Part shown: one piece after another, positions 35,426 through 43,977 of the stretch
How the letters are laid out: each line of letters opens with the position of its first letter
How positions within the stretch are numbered: the first letter of the stretch is position 1
Assembly: GCF_008121495.1 (NCBI RefSeq)
Contig: NZ_CP043051.1
Span: 1,529,501-1,593,500, forward strand
Reading direction: 5' to 3'
DNA from: Mediterraneibacter gnavus ATCC 29149
GTDB lineage: Bacteria > Bacillota > Clostridia > Lachnospirales > Lachnospiraceae
Length of the DNA stretch: 64,000 nt
The notes under the pieces: generated by a model
What the model was told of the DNA's origin: nothing
What the model saw: the letters and a program-made list of their open reading frames with translations, nothing else
The model's database searches: none
Translations under genes and position numbers: made by a program

Positions 35426-35950
35426 ATGAAAATTGTAATCATTAGTGGAAGTGCCAGAAAAGGAAATACGCTGGCAGCAATCAATGCATTTATAAAAGGA
35501 GCGTCAGAAAAGAATAAAATTGAAATCATTGAACCCGACAAACTCAACATTGCACCATGCAAGGGATGTGGTGTCTGTCAATGCTCTAAGAGATGCGTCG
35601 ATAAGGATGATACAAATCCTACAATTGATAAAATTGCTGCCGCAGATATGATTCTTTTTGCTACGCCAGTTTATTGGTGGGGAATGTCAGCACAATTGAA
35701 ATTAGTCATTGATAAGTGCTACTGCCGTGGATTGCAGTTAAAAAATAAAAAAGTGGGCACGATTGTTGTAGGTGGTTCTCCCGTAGACAGTATCCAGTAT
35801 GAGCTGATTGATAAGCAGTTTGACTGTATGGCAAAATATCTTTCATGGGACATGCTTTTCAATAAATCATATTATGCAACAGCCAGAGATGAACTTGAAA
35901 AAAATAAGAATTCCATGAACGAACTTGAGGGAATCGGAAAAAATTTATAA
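35426..35950 (+). CDS. Flavodoxin-family NAD(P)H-dependent FMN reductase
   Basis: A 174-residue flavoprotein of the NADPH-dependent FMN reductase/flavodoxin-2 family. The FMN phosphate loop is ISGSARKGNT. An iron-sulphur-flavoprotein-like cysteine cluster follows (CKGCGVCQCSKRC). YWWGMSAQLKLVIDKCY forms the flavin-side loop. Four or five cysteines in a compact motif suggest an Isf-type 4Fe-4S site, though spacing differs from the archetype. The ATG follows TGGAGGA. It stands alone between IS remnants, so it is a cargo gene of the mosaic. Confidence 0.8.
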   Translation: MKIVIISGSARKGNTLAAINAFIKGASEKNKIEIIEPDKLNIAPCKGCGVCQCSKRCVDKDDTNPTIDKIAAADMILFATPVYWWGMSAQLKLVIDKCYCRGLQLKNKKVGTIVVGGSPVDSIQYELIDKQFDCMAKYLSWDMLFNKSYYATARDELEKNKNSMNELEGIGKNL

Positions 35951-35967
35951 AGCACACTCCAAATTCT

Positions 35968-36060
35968 TTAGGTTAGAATCGATGATGGGGTAAACGAAAA
36001 AGCAGTTTTGGCATTCCAGTGAACTGCCCCTTCGTTTACACCATTTTCGATTTGACCTAA
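35968..36060. repeat. Long imperfect inverted repeat (about 93 bases)
   Basis: The arm beginning TTAGGTTAGAATCGATGATG at 35968 pairs with the arm ending TTTTCGATTTGACCTAA at 36060 over about 30 positions, with a few mismatches. A second inner hairpin (GCAGTT with AACTGC) lies in the middle. It could be the folded terminator of the flavodoxin gene, a MITE-like repeat or a structured RNA. The rest of 35951-36240 holds nothing else I can support. Confidence 0.55.
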
Positions 36061-36240
36061 TTGAACAAAGTGAGCGTCCGGGTAGCTATTACCTATGGAC
36101 TTTCAATCTTTTGTGCTTACCCATGATTATACAGGATTTCCTGTGCAGAAGCTACAGAAATCAAGTGTTTTCAGATAAATAGGTACGACAACAAAACCTC
36201 AAGCTTTGAGGCTTTAGAAAACGTATGAAAGAATAAGATT

Positions 36241-36855
36241 TTAACATCTTTGTGGTTTTCGAAGCTGTGGTTTTCCAAGATGCCCACCACAGGATTTACA
36301 CACACAAATGTTTATCTCATAAAGCTGTTTTAATATTTCCGGCATCTCCTTACCTCGAAGCTTCGAAAGATACTTTTGGCATCCAAGGAGATTCCGGCAT
36401 AAAGCAAGCTTCTTGTGTTTGCTGCGAGAACAAAGAAGTCCGTAATGCCGAATCCTGACAAAACGTTTTGGCGGTACATGCATCAGAAACCGTCGTATAA
36501 ATTCAACGCCGGAAAGGGTAAGTTCTTTCCATTGTCCTTTGTTCCGGTAATCTTTTACAGAAAAAGTAACGTTTCCATCGTCCATGCAGATGATGCGGTG
36601 ATTGCTGATGGCAATCCTATGGGTATACTTTCCAAGGTAGTCAATCACAGACTGTGCGCCGTTAAACGTTTTCTTACAATAAGGAATCCATTCCGCATCA
36701 TAACAGAAATCAATCAGTTCTTTGAACGCATAATGGTTACGGTATTTTTCGGCAGTTCCATGAAACTCAAGCTGATTAGTATTCCAGAGATTTTTCAGCT
36801 CATCCATATATTTTCCACGAAAAACTTTGGAGATAGCCCATATAGGAAGAAAAAA
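36241..36855 (-). pseudogene. IS91/IS1294-type transposase, 5'-truncated
   Basis: The frame contains the C-terminal half of a rolling-circle (Y2/IS91-type) transposase: FRGKYMDELKNLW, then FNGAQSVIDYLGKYTHRIAI with a YLGKYTHR tyrosine motif, KGQWKELTLSGVEFIRRFL, and HVPPKRFVRIRHYGLLCSR. A zinc-finger-like end has CVCKSCGGHL. The N-terminal zinc domain and first part are missing. The frame upstream of about 36855 (minus strand) is an accident of joining to the plus-strand backbone gene. Confidence 0.75.
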
Positions 36856-37111
36856 AGCAGTACCGTTGGAAGAAAACGAACTGACTATTACTGCTATCTT
36901 CCAGCAGCACACAAAGGAAGAAACAATCCAAACACTGAAAGAAGCTTTGGAAGTTTTGGAACAGGAAGAAAGTGATCCTGAGAATGATGAAATGATTGAG
37001 ATCATCAATTCTACAGTTGGAAAATTACAGCAGATCGAAGACAAATACTACTATTCTCTGGATCTGAATTATTATCTGAATAACTTGGAGGACGATGCCT
37101 ATGAAGCTTAA
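36827..37111 (+). CDS. Mobile-element backbone protein of unknown function
   Basis: A 94-residue acidic protein. The credible part starts around KKAVPLEENELTITAIFQQ. Two or three helices follow (EETIQTLKEALEVLEQEE, MIEIINSTVGKLQQIEDKYYYS). It resembles transposon-encoded helper proteins next to relaxase modules, but I cannot name the family. The first residues read into the IS91 remnant, so its true start may be lost. It overlaps the next gene by 17 bases, as in intact elements. Confidence 0.5.
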   Translation: MEIAHIGRKKAVPLEENELTITAIFQQHTKEETIQTLKEALEVLEQEESDPENDEMIEIINSTVGKLQQIEDKYYYSLDLNYYLNNLEDDAYEA

Positions 37112-37985
37112 TCAATTTGCAGTCTACCGAGTAGATCAGCAGACAGCAGGAAAAGCACTGTGGCATCTGCCATATCAAGAGGCAAGACAGCAGAATGTGT
37201 CGATTACTGTCGGAAATTACAGATTAATCTCGATTCATGAAATACAGGAAAATGAAAAAGTCGCTGACATCTGGAAACGGACGAAAAATCAATGCGAAGT
37301 CAGTGACGTGCTCGTATTGAACAAGAATGGAGAAATCAGCTGCTACTATGTAGATGAAAACTATCCACAGTATCTGGCCGGATTCATTCGTATCAATACA
37401 TCGGGCGCACTGATCACTATGGAAACTGAGAATTATCAGATTGATGGGAAAAAGGGGAACTGGATTGCAACAGACACCATCATTATTGATGGAAAACAGT
37501 TTTATTTGATGGAACATCAGGTATACCGAGATCGGGCCCAGGGTGTTATCCTGGATGCCTATGGAAAAATGGTTGTTGAAGAATGTAAGAAATTCGATGA
37601 AAAGACAAAACAAAAGATTCATGATTACATCCAACAGCAGGTAACGCTAAATCCGGTCGAACAGCTAAAACAAGATGGTAAAATCCGTCTGGAACATTAC
37701 CAGAAGTTCTACCAGAACGGCACTTATGAACGAAGCAGAGAATCCGGTACCGAAGCCAATTATGATATGGTGGACGGTCTGGTGAATAATCAGAAGAAGA
37801 ATCCGGAAAAGATCTTTGATGCTTGTAGCAACAAACAGACTTCCCGAAATGAACAGGATAATAAACCTAAGAAACGAAGATCTGTGATCAAGCGACTCCA
37901 TCAGAAACAGATTGCTATTGCTCGCCGGTCCGGAAAGCCGATACCCAAATACCTGGATCAGGAAATGGAAAGAAAGCGGGGGTAG
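37095..37985 (+). CDS. YodL/DUF4316-type mobile-element protein
   Basis: A 296-residue protein. The N-terminal part resembles YodL domains (VYRVDQQTAGKALWHLPYQEA, YRLISIHEIQENEKVADIW). The middle beta-rich part resembles DUF4316 (GNWIATDTIIIDGKQFYLMEHQVYRDRAQGVILDAYGKMV). The basic C-terminal tail (KPKKRRSVIKRLHQKQIAIARR) could contact nucleic acid. Such proteins accompany relaxase/LtrC-like genes on Firmicute conjugative elements; their role is unknown. It starts inside the previous gene and the next starts three bases after it. Confidence 0.65.
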   Translation: MPMKLNQFAVYRVDQQTAGKALWHLPYQEARQQNVSITVGNYRLISIHEIQENEKVADIWKRTKNQCEVSDVLVLNKNGEISCYYVDENYPQYLAGFIRINTSGALITMETENYQIDGKKGNWIATDTIIIDGKQFYLMEHQVYRDRAQGVILDAYGKMVVEECKKFDEKTKQKIHDYIQQQVTLNPVEQLKQDGKIRLEHYQKFYQNGTYERSRESGTEANYDMVDGLVNNQKKNPEKIFDACSNKQTSRNEQDNKPKKRRSVIKRLHQKQIAIARRSGKPIPKYLDQEMERKRG

Positions 37986-37988
37986 AAT

Positions 37989-38264
37989 ATGCGAAGGTTA
38001 AAGTGTGAAAAAGAAACGATTATTCTGACCAATGAAGATGACGGATTCTATGATGTGTATACCTTCAATCAGAGTTTGCAGAAACGGTTACGGACCTTTG
38101 CTGAGAAGTATCCGGATGATTGCTGGTTGAAAGGATCTGCGGAGGATGGAAGTGAAACGTATATGATCAGAAAGGGACGGTTGTCTTTAAAACTGGTACC
38201 ACCATATAGCACTTCAAGAAAAATGCAGGCAAAGGATATCAGCAAGATGAAAGAACTATCATAG
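37989..38264 (+). CDS. Mobile-element backbone small protein
   Basis: A 91-residue protein that I cannot name. It opens with a beta-type segment (KETIILTNEDDGFYDVYTFN), then a helix (QSLQKRLRTFAEKYPDDCW), and ends in a basic tail. It follows the YodL-type gene within three bases and is the last gene of the operon; a strong terminator lies 75 bases on. Similar small proteins accompany the YodL gene on other elements, so a joint function is likely. Confidence 0.6.
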   Translation: MRRLKCEKETIILTNEDDGFYDVYTFNQSLQKRLRTFAEKYPDDCWLKGSAEDGSETYMIRKGRLSLKLVPPYSTSRKMQAKDISKMKELS

Positions 38265-38340
38265 GATGCGATTTAAGAGAAAAATGTCATGTGTAGACAT
38301 GGAAAAATGAAAGCAAAATACGTTAGTTGATAAAATGTAT

Positions 38341-38375
38341 AGGCTCAAAAGGGAAAGTGCCCTTTTGGGCCTTAT
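38341..38375 (+). terminator. Terminator after the backbone operon
   Basis: GGCTCAAAAGGG pairs with CCCTTTTGGGCC around a short loop, followed by TTATTTT. Confidence 0.8.
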
Positions 38376-38517
38376 TTTGTGTTATTCCTCAAAAATGGGA
38401 ATTATAAAGATTTAATTTTTTATTATGGATGTATATTGCAAAAGCTTATTTTGCTATACTGACAATATCAACAGAAGCCGGAGAGAGGAGCTGATCGTGG
38501 TGTAAGATAAAATTCCC

Positions 38518-38563
38518 ATCCTGATAGGTAACTGCATAGATAAAGTTATCTATCAGGATTTTT
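38518..38563 (+). terminator. Terminator/attenuator after an extended -10 promoter
   Basis: ATCCTGATAG pairs exactly with CTATCAGGAT around a 22-base loop, followed by TTTT. It lies about 60 bases after the TGCTATACT motif, so it could attenuate transcripts from that promoter before the XRE gene. Confidence 0.65.
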
Positions 38564-38784
38564 GAGTTATAATATCATTTTTTAACAACATGTATTTGAC
38601 AGATTTCCTCGTAGAAAGTATCATAAATATATGCAACAACTGAATATCGTGGACTGTCTAGCTATATTTTTTACTTAAAAAGTCTTGTGTACAAGAGTAT
38701 ATAATCAATAAATAAATGTCTAATAAATCTTCTGGTCAACAGGTACAATATTGGTATCATAGACTAGAAGAGAGGTGTATATAC

Positions 38785-39105
38785 TTGTGTGTGGAAGAGT
38801 ATATTCCGTTAAGAATTGCGGAACTATGCCGGAAGCGAGGATATACAAAATATAGGTTAGCTCAGCTTACAGGAATAACGCAGAGGGCTCTGGGAAATAT
38901 GCTGAATCAGAAGAGTATGCCGACGATGGCTAATCTGGAAAAAATATGTGATGCATTTGAAATTACAATCGCACAATTTTTTTCAGATGATGAAAGCAGA
39001 TTGGATCTGACAAAAGAGCAAAAAGAAATACTTGAGATTTGGGATGGCTTGGATGAGAAGGAAAGAGAAATTTTTATGACTTTTATCCGCAGCCTGAAGA
39101 AGTAA
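38785..39105 (+). CDS. XRE-family transcriptional regulator
   Basis: A 106-residue regulator. The helix-turn-helix (RIAELCRKRGYTKYRLAQLTG followed by GNMLNQKSMPT) fills residues 8-60. A short C-terminal helical segment (LTKEQKEILEIWDGLDEKERE) probably dimerises. The start is set at a TTG behind AGAGAGG; a longer frame from ATG 38716 adds 23 residues unlike the family. It probably binds the inverted repeat CTTGTGTACAAG just upstream and controls its own element. Confidence 0.78.
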   Translation: MCVEEYIPLRIAELCRKRGYTKYRLAQLTGITQRALGNMLNQKSMPTMANLEKICDAFEITIAQFFSDDESRLDLTKEQKEILEIWDGLDEKEREIFMTFIRSLKK

Positions 39106-39306
39106 TGGACAGTTCGACAAAGATGCGAGCTGTCTTTTTTATTTGAATCTATATAAAATATGCATTTTATACGCATGAAGAAATTGACAGAAAATTTCGG
39201 GGGAGGGTATAATTATACTGTTTACTTATGCCACTTTTGAAAACACAACATCAGATGCTGGTACAACCAATGTAGACAACAAAAGACGAATTTGACGAGG
39301 TGCTGA

Positions 39307-40959
39307 ATGGCTTATACGGTAAAACAATTATTAGAATCGAAACAATTTCCTGATATGAGATTAGTGATATGTAAAGAAAATCTGAATCAGGAAATTAAAG
39401 GTATACGAATTATCGAAATAGAAGATATGGAAAGATATCTGACTGGAGGAGAGCTTCTTCTTACAAATATGAAAGTGTATTTCGGAGAAACGGAGAGAGA
39501 GTTTCGGAAACATTTGAATGAACTGGAGAAGAAACAGGTCAGTGGATTTATTATAAAGCAGCATCCGGACATGGTACAGAAAGTCAATTATTATGATATT
39601 TTATTAAAGTTTTGTTCGGAACGTAATATTCCAGTGATAGAAATTTCGGAAGATGAGTATTATTGGGGTATTATAAAATATGTTATTCTGCAGATCTATG
39701 ATGAAAATATCGCACGGTTGATTTATTTCAAATTGACACACGACAATATTTCTAACATGTTATTGGATGGAGAGAATTTTGAAGATCCAACTAAAAATAT
39801 TTTGTTTCTATTGTCTTCCATGATTGGCAATCCGGTAGCGTTATATTATAGTAACTTAACTTGCTGTGCGTCCACAACGCAGGATCTGTCTGATTTTGTA
39901 TTTGAGAAAAATGTTGAGAAATATAAACCGGATATTGTTACCAGATTTGAATACAAAAAACAGAGAAAAGAGCATACGCAATATATTACAAAAATACATG
40001 TGTTAGGCCGAACAGAAATTTATTTGGTAGTCACGGAAGTGAATATGCCATTAACAATACTGGACTATATGGCATTGGAAAATGCTGTTTTTACTTTACA
40101 GTATAGTTTTATGGGAACATATGCTCAAAATCAGATAGAAAAAAAATATCAACGAGATATTGGATATAGCTTGCTTAATGGTTTATTAACGGGCGATGAA
40201 TTGAGTAAAGCTGCAAGAATGCTAAAGTTGAAAGATACAGCTCAATATTGTGTGGTAAGTTTTCATACGATTTCAAGCAATAGCGAAGATTATTATACAA
40301 AAGAAGAATTAGAAGAAATCGGAGTGATAGAAGGCGAGATTCAGAGATTACTTCCGGATGAACATATTTACCGGAATCTGAATCAGATTGTGTGTATTCA
40401 TGAAATTAAGCCTGGGGAAACACAAGCAGGGTTCCGGGAAGAAATGGAAAAATTATATCAGACAGTACAGAAGCAGATTTTTCACAGAAATAAGACAACG
40501 GATTTTCAGATTGGCATTGGAAGTATTGTTAATGGATATGGAGATTTGAAAAAATCTTTTAAGGATTCAAAGAAAATCATAGACTATATGGATATGCTCA
40601 GATATCTCTATGGTGATAAGAATATATCGGTAGCCGATTTTTCTAAGCTCGGTTTTTTCCAGATTTTTGAAAAAATCAAAAATCGTGATGAACTGATGGA
40701 ATATGTGCCAGAGTCACTTGTGAAATTATATTGGTATGATAAAGAACATGATGGAGAACTGATTGAAACGTTGCAGGCGTATCTGGACTGTGATAAGAGT
40801 GCGAATAAAGCAGCTGAAAAACTCTATGTAAATTATCGTACTCTTTCAGGGCGATTGAAAAAAATAAAAGATATTTCCGGCATTGATTTCAAGAATTCTG
40901 CTGAGATGCTGGCTGTTAGAAATGGAATCGTTTTATTCAAAATGGCAGAAACACTGTAA
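39307..40959 (+). CDS. PucR-family transcriptional regulator
   Basis: A 550-residue regulator. The N-terminal PucR domain (about 1-130; EIEDMERYLTGGELLLTN) is followed by a central ligand-type region (about 150-420). A C-terminal PucR helix-turn-helix (about 480-545) includes IETLQAYLDCDKSANKAAEKLYVNYRTLSGRL. The family senses small metabolites and activates nearby genes. The pilus operon begins less than 200 bases downstream on the same strand, so this is the likely pilus regulator. The 41000 region has a CTACAAATTTTTTGTAG hairpin that could be its terminator. Confidence 0.85.
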   Translation: MAYTVKQLLESKQFPDMRLVICKENLNQEIKGIRIIEIEDMERYLTGGELLLTNMKVYFGETEREFRKHLNELEKKQVSGFIIKQHPDMVQKVNYYDILLKFCSERNIPVIEISEDEYYWGIIKYVILQIYDENIARLIYFKLTHDNISNMLLDGENFEDPTKNILFLLSSMIGNPVALYYSNLTCCASTTQDLSDFVFEKNVEKYKPDIVTRFEYKKQRKEHTQYITKIHVLGRTEIYLVVTEVNMPLTILDYMALENAVFTLQYSFMGTYAQNQIEKKYQRDIGYSLLNGLLTGDELSKAARMLKLKDTAQYCVVSFHTISSNSEDYYTKEELEEIGVIEGEIQRLLPDEHIYRNLNQIVCIHEIKPGETQAGFREEMEKLYQTVQKQIFHRNKTTDFQIGIGSIVNGYGDLKKSFKDSKKIIDYMDMLRYLYGDKNISVADFSKLGFFQIFEKIKNRDELMEYVPESLVKLYWYDKEHDGELIETLQAYLDCDKSANKAAEKLYVNYRTLSGRLKKIKDISGIDFKNSAEMLAVRNGIVLFKMAETL

Positions 40960-41061
40960 TTCAAAGAGAAACTATATCTCTATGGTATGGTTTCTTTTTT
41001 TGCGAAAAACCGATAACTACAAATTTTTTGTAGCAAAACGTGAAAATATCTTCCTATTCTC

Positions 41062-41094
41062 TGTATTATTTTTGCAAAAAACAAGTGCTATACT
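41062..41094 (+). promoter_or_regulatory. Extended -10 promoter for the pilus operon
   Basis: TGCTATACT (TG-N-TATACT) with an upstream TTGCAAAAAA tract, about 60 bases ahead of the signal peptidase start. The same arrangement (TTGCAAAAG then TGCTATACT) occurs at 38436-38460. Confidence 0.45.
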
Positions 41095-41154
41095 TTAACC
41101 AGTACATAAAAGGATACCTTGATTATCTAAGTTGATATGAAGCAGGAATGAAAC

Positions 41155-41706
41155 ATGAAAAAGAAACAGGTTGAGAAAGAACAGAATAATGAGAAACAGC
41201 TTCCCAGACAGGAAACGACACTGGGAGAAGATATCTTTCAGCTGTTATTGAAGATTGTTCTTATCATTTTGGCGGTCATCCTTGTTTTTACATTTATGTA
41301 CGGGATGGCGAGAAACAATGACGTATCTATGAAACCAGCAATAAAAGATGGTGATCTGGTCATGTATTATCGACTGGACAAGCGTTTTGTGTCCGGTGAT
41401 ATTGCAGTATTTAAGAAAGATGGCAGAACAACCACAGGCAGGGTCGTAGCAGTCGCAGGTGATACCGTAGATATAACAAAAGACGGTTTGATGATTAACG
41501 GCGCTACGCAGATTTCACAGGATATTTATTTTGACACCACACAGTTTCAAAATGGAGTTGACTTTCCAATCACTGTTGGCGAAGGTCAGATATTTGTACT
41601 GGGTGATAACAGACCGGAGGCGTCAGACAGCAGAATCTATGGCTGTATCAATGTAAAAGATGTCAAAGGAAAAGCGATTGCGGTTATTCGGACCAGAGGA
41701 CTCTAA
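41155..41706 (+). CDS. Pilus-island signal peptidase I with altered catalytic dyad
   Basis: A 183-residue type I signal peptidase-like protein. One N-terminal membrane helix (about 33-60) is followed by box B NNDVSMKPAIKDGDLVMYY, which keeps the nucleophile-position serine. Box D reads TTGRVVAVAGDTVDI, so the general-base lysine (normally K before RV) is replaced by glycine. Box E, GDNRPEASDSR, is intact. Loss of this lysine is known in SipA/LepA of streptococcal pilus islands, which act as pilus-assembly helpers rather than ordinary peptidases. It directly precedes the major pilin and probably assists its polymerisation. Confidence 0.85.
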   Translation: MKKKQVEKEQNNEKQLPRQETTLGEDIFQLLLKIVLIILAVILVFTFMYGMARNNDVSMKPAIKDGDLVMYYRLDKRFVSGDIAVFKKDGRTTTGRVVAVAGDTVDITKDGLMINGATQISQDIYFDTTQFQNGVDFPITVGEGQIFVLGDNRPEASDSRIYGCINVKDVKGKAIAVIRTRGL

Positions 41707-41765
41707 TCCCCTCCTCCGTTAATCAAATAAAAACAAACAATATTATCTACAAGGGAGGAATCATT

Positions 41766-42914
41766 ATGAGCATGAACAAAATGTTCAAAAAAGTGCTCGC
41801 AGTTGTTGCAGCCGGTGCCATGACAATGGGAATGGCAATGCCAACATTTGCGGCAGATGAGGGCAAGAAAACGGAGGCATGGATTACTAAGACCTACAAT
41901 ACTGAGGTCGGAAAGGCTGAAACATTTAGCTTTACAGCAACACAGAAAACAGGTGATGGTTTAATAGGTACAACAGCTAACGTTACAATGCCAACAATTT
42001 CGTTTACAGCTGATCAAAAGGGAACGAATTCTCAAAGAGGTCAGATTACATTTCCGACATATCCAGAAGCAGGAAAGTATGAGTATACTGTAGCAGAGAC
42101 ACAGACAGTAGATCCAGCAGTAGTTAACGGTGAGCATGAAAAAATGATCATGTCACAGGCTGAGTATACAATGGATGTATATGTTACAGATGGTGCAACT
42201 GGTACAGAAATTTCTAATATCATTGTAAATAAGGCAAAAGATAATGCAGGTCAGACAGCAACTGGTAAAGTAGATATTGGAAATACAGATACTAATGATT
42301 TCAACTTCACCAACACCTATGTACAGGAAGCAGGTACAGGCGAAAATCCGAAAAATCCAGATCCGACATATCCGGATAATGGATCTTTGAAGGTATCTAA
42401 AGCAGTTATTAATGCAAATGGTACGACAGTAACTTCCACTGAACAGTTCACTTTCACAGCAGCCTTTGCATTCCCGAAAGGAACAGATGCAAACACACTT
42501 GGCGGAATCAAAGATGCTGATGGAAAGCCTGTTACGCTTGAAGACGGAACATACACATTCAAGCTGAAAGCAAATGAAAACATGAAATTCACTGGTGTTC
42601 CAGTAGGAACAACAATTAGCGTAAAAGAGTCTGCAGCTAAAAACTATAAAGGTAGTGCTGAAATCACTATCAATGGTACTAAGCTGACTCCTGTTGCTGC
42701 AACATCATACAACACAGAATTTACAGTAGTAAATAGTCAGAATAGTCAGAAATTAGGTCAGAAACAGAATACCGTTGATGTAACCAATACATACAACGAT
42801 GTACCTGTAACTGGTATCATCATGAACACTCTTCCATACGTTCTGATGATTGCACTTTGCGGTGTAGCACTGATTGCTTTTGTAGGATTCAAACGCAGAA
42901 GATTACAGAAATAA
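41766..42914 (+). CDS. Major pilin, FctA/Spy0128-type backbone
   Basis: A 382-residue secreted pilin. After a signal peptide (about 1-28, ending TFA-AD) come two immunoglobulin-like T-antigen/FctA domains (about 30-185 and 205-345). Each ends in a FxNTY-type strand (NFTNTYVQEA, VTNTYNDV) and carries YEYTVAETQ/ISVKES glutamate segments typical of isopeptide-bonded pilins. The sorting signal is VPVTG, followed by a membrane helix and KRRRLQK. The ATG follows AGGGAGG. The class B sortase downstream would polymerise it. A strong hairpin after it probably keeps its transcript above the rest of the operon. Confidence 0.87.
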   Translation: MSMNKMFKKVLAVVAAGAMTMGMAMPTFAADEGKKTEAWITKTYNTEVGKAETFSFTATQKTGDGLIGTTANVTMPTISFTADQKGTNSQRGQITFPTYPEAGKYEYTVAETQTVDPAVVNGEHEKMIMSQAEYTMDVYVTDGATGTEISNIIVNKAKDNAGQTATGKVDIGNTDTNDFNFTNTYVQEAGTGENPKNPDPTYPDNGSLKVSKAVINANGTTVTSTEQFTFTAAFAFPKGTDANTLGGIKDADGKPVTLEDGTYTFKLKANENMKFTGVPVGTTISVKESAAKNYKGSAEITINGTKLTPVAATSYNTEFTVVNSQNSQKLGQKQNTVDVTNTYNDVPVTGIIMNTLPYVLMIALCGVALIAFVGFKRRRLQK

Positions 42915-42935
42915 TAAAATATAGCAGCCAGGAAA

Positions 42936-42973
42936 GGGGATGTGTGCGGCGTTGCTCCGCCGCATCCCTTTTT
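42936..42973 (+). terminator. Strong hairpin between major pilin and sortase
   Basis: GGGATG and CGGCG pair with CGCCG and CATCCC, followed by TTTTT. It is GC-rich and looks like a real terminator inside the pilus operon, so the sortase and minor subunits would be made from read-through. Confidence 0.8.
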
Positions 42974-43056
42974 GCTAATTTTGCGAGCAAATAGGTCAGA
43001 TGAACCAGTTTTGATAAATATAAAAGAAACAGAAATGGTGAAAGGAACTTGTACAT

Positions 43057-43977
43057 ATGCTTCGGATGAAGAAAGTGCTGAAAGGAATTATCAGAGGATT
43101 AGACCATATTGTAAACTTCACAGCCTTATCGCTGATTCTTGCAGCCATGTTTCTCTCTGGTTATATGCTGTGGGACTCCCACCAGGTATACCAGACAGCA
43201 GATGCAAAAAATTATGAAGCATATATTCCTACTGAAAAGAGTACGAAATCTTTTGAAGAATTACAGAAAATCAATCCGGATGTGATTGGATGGATACGAG
43301 TGAATGACACAAATATCAATTATCCATTGGTGCAGACGGACAATGATGATACTTATATGAATACAGATGCAGAAGGAAACTATTCCTTAAGCGGAGCAAT
43401 CTTTTTACATTGTGCAAATAAGCCGGATTTTTCGGATTTTGACAATATTATATATGGTCACCATATGGAAAAGCACATGATGTTTGGAGATATCGGTGAA
43501 TTTACAAAGGAACAGTATTTCAATGAACATCCATATGGAAATCTGTTCTTTGATGGTAAAAATCATGGAATCGAGATTTACGCATTGTTACAGGTAGATG
43601 CTTATAATGAGACGATTTTCAATGTGTGTCTGGACACACCAGAAGCGAAACAGGAGTATCTGCAGGAAATCGAGAACAATGTTTTATATAAAAGAGATAT
43701 GAATATAACGGAAGCTGATCATCTGGTTTTGCTGACCACCTGTACATCGGATATGACAAATGGAAGAAATATCCTGGTGGGACGCTTAACAGATCAGATA
43801 TATCCGGAAAAAGAAAAAGCCAAAAACGTAGGTACGGGAATTGATGAACTGAAAAATGCAGTAGGAAAAGTGCCAGTTATTGTATGGTTTATCCTGATTG
43901 TCCTTGTACTGATTCTGATAGCAAGACAGATAGAAAAGAAAAGAAACAAGAAGAAAGAAGGAGAGGGAGAAGCATGA
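43057..43977 (+). CDS. Class B sortase
   Basis: A 306-residue transpeptidase. The N-terminal membrane helix (about 20-40) is followed by the catalytic domain with the class B features NPDVIGWIRVNDTNINYPLVQ, the histidine in IIYGHHM, the cysteine in LLTTCTSD and the arginine in GRNILVGRL. A second membrane helix near the C-terminus (VPVIVWFILIVLVLILIA) and a basic tail are present. It joins pilin subunits and probably anchors them to the wall. Class B pilus sortases are typical of FctA-type pili. It overlaps the next gene by four bases (ATGA). Confidence 0.93.
   Translation: MLRMKKVLKGIIRGLDHIVNFTALSLILAAMFLSGYMLWDSHQVYQTADAKNYEAYIPTEKSTKSFEELQKINPDVIGWIRVNDTNINYPLVQTDNDDTYMNTDAEGNYSLSGAIFLHCANKPDFSDFDNIIYGHHMEKHMMFGDIGEFTKEQYFNEHPYGNLFFDGKNHGIEIYALLQVDAYNETIFNVCLDTPEAKQEYLQEIENNVLYKRDMNITEADHLVLLTTCTSDMTNGRNILVGRLTDQIYPEKEKAKNVGTGIDELKNAVGKVPVIVWFILIVLVLILIARQIEKKRNKKKEGEGEA

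Larger units (their letters stand above)
38265..38784. other. Intergenic control region between element backbone and XRE gene
   Basis: Two terminator-type hairpins (38341-38375 and 38518-38563), an extended -10 promoter motif (TGCTATACT ending at 38460) and an inverted repeat CTTGTGTACAAG at 38683-38694 just before a TATAAT-like box. No gene is supported here. Confidence 0.5.

Noticed and set aside
36415-36975. Plus-strand open frame of 186 codons opposite the IS91 remnant
   Set aside because: It has no family-like motifs; the minus strand carries clear transposase motifs.
38716-38784. N-terminal extension of the XRE regulator from ATG 38716
   Set aside because: The extra 23 residues do not fit the family and a ribosome site lies ahead of the TTG at 38785.
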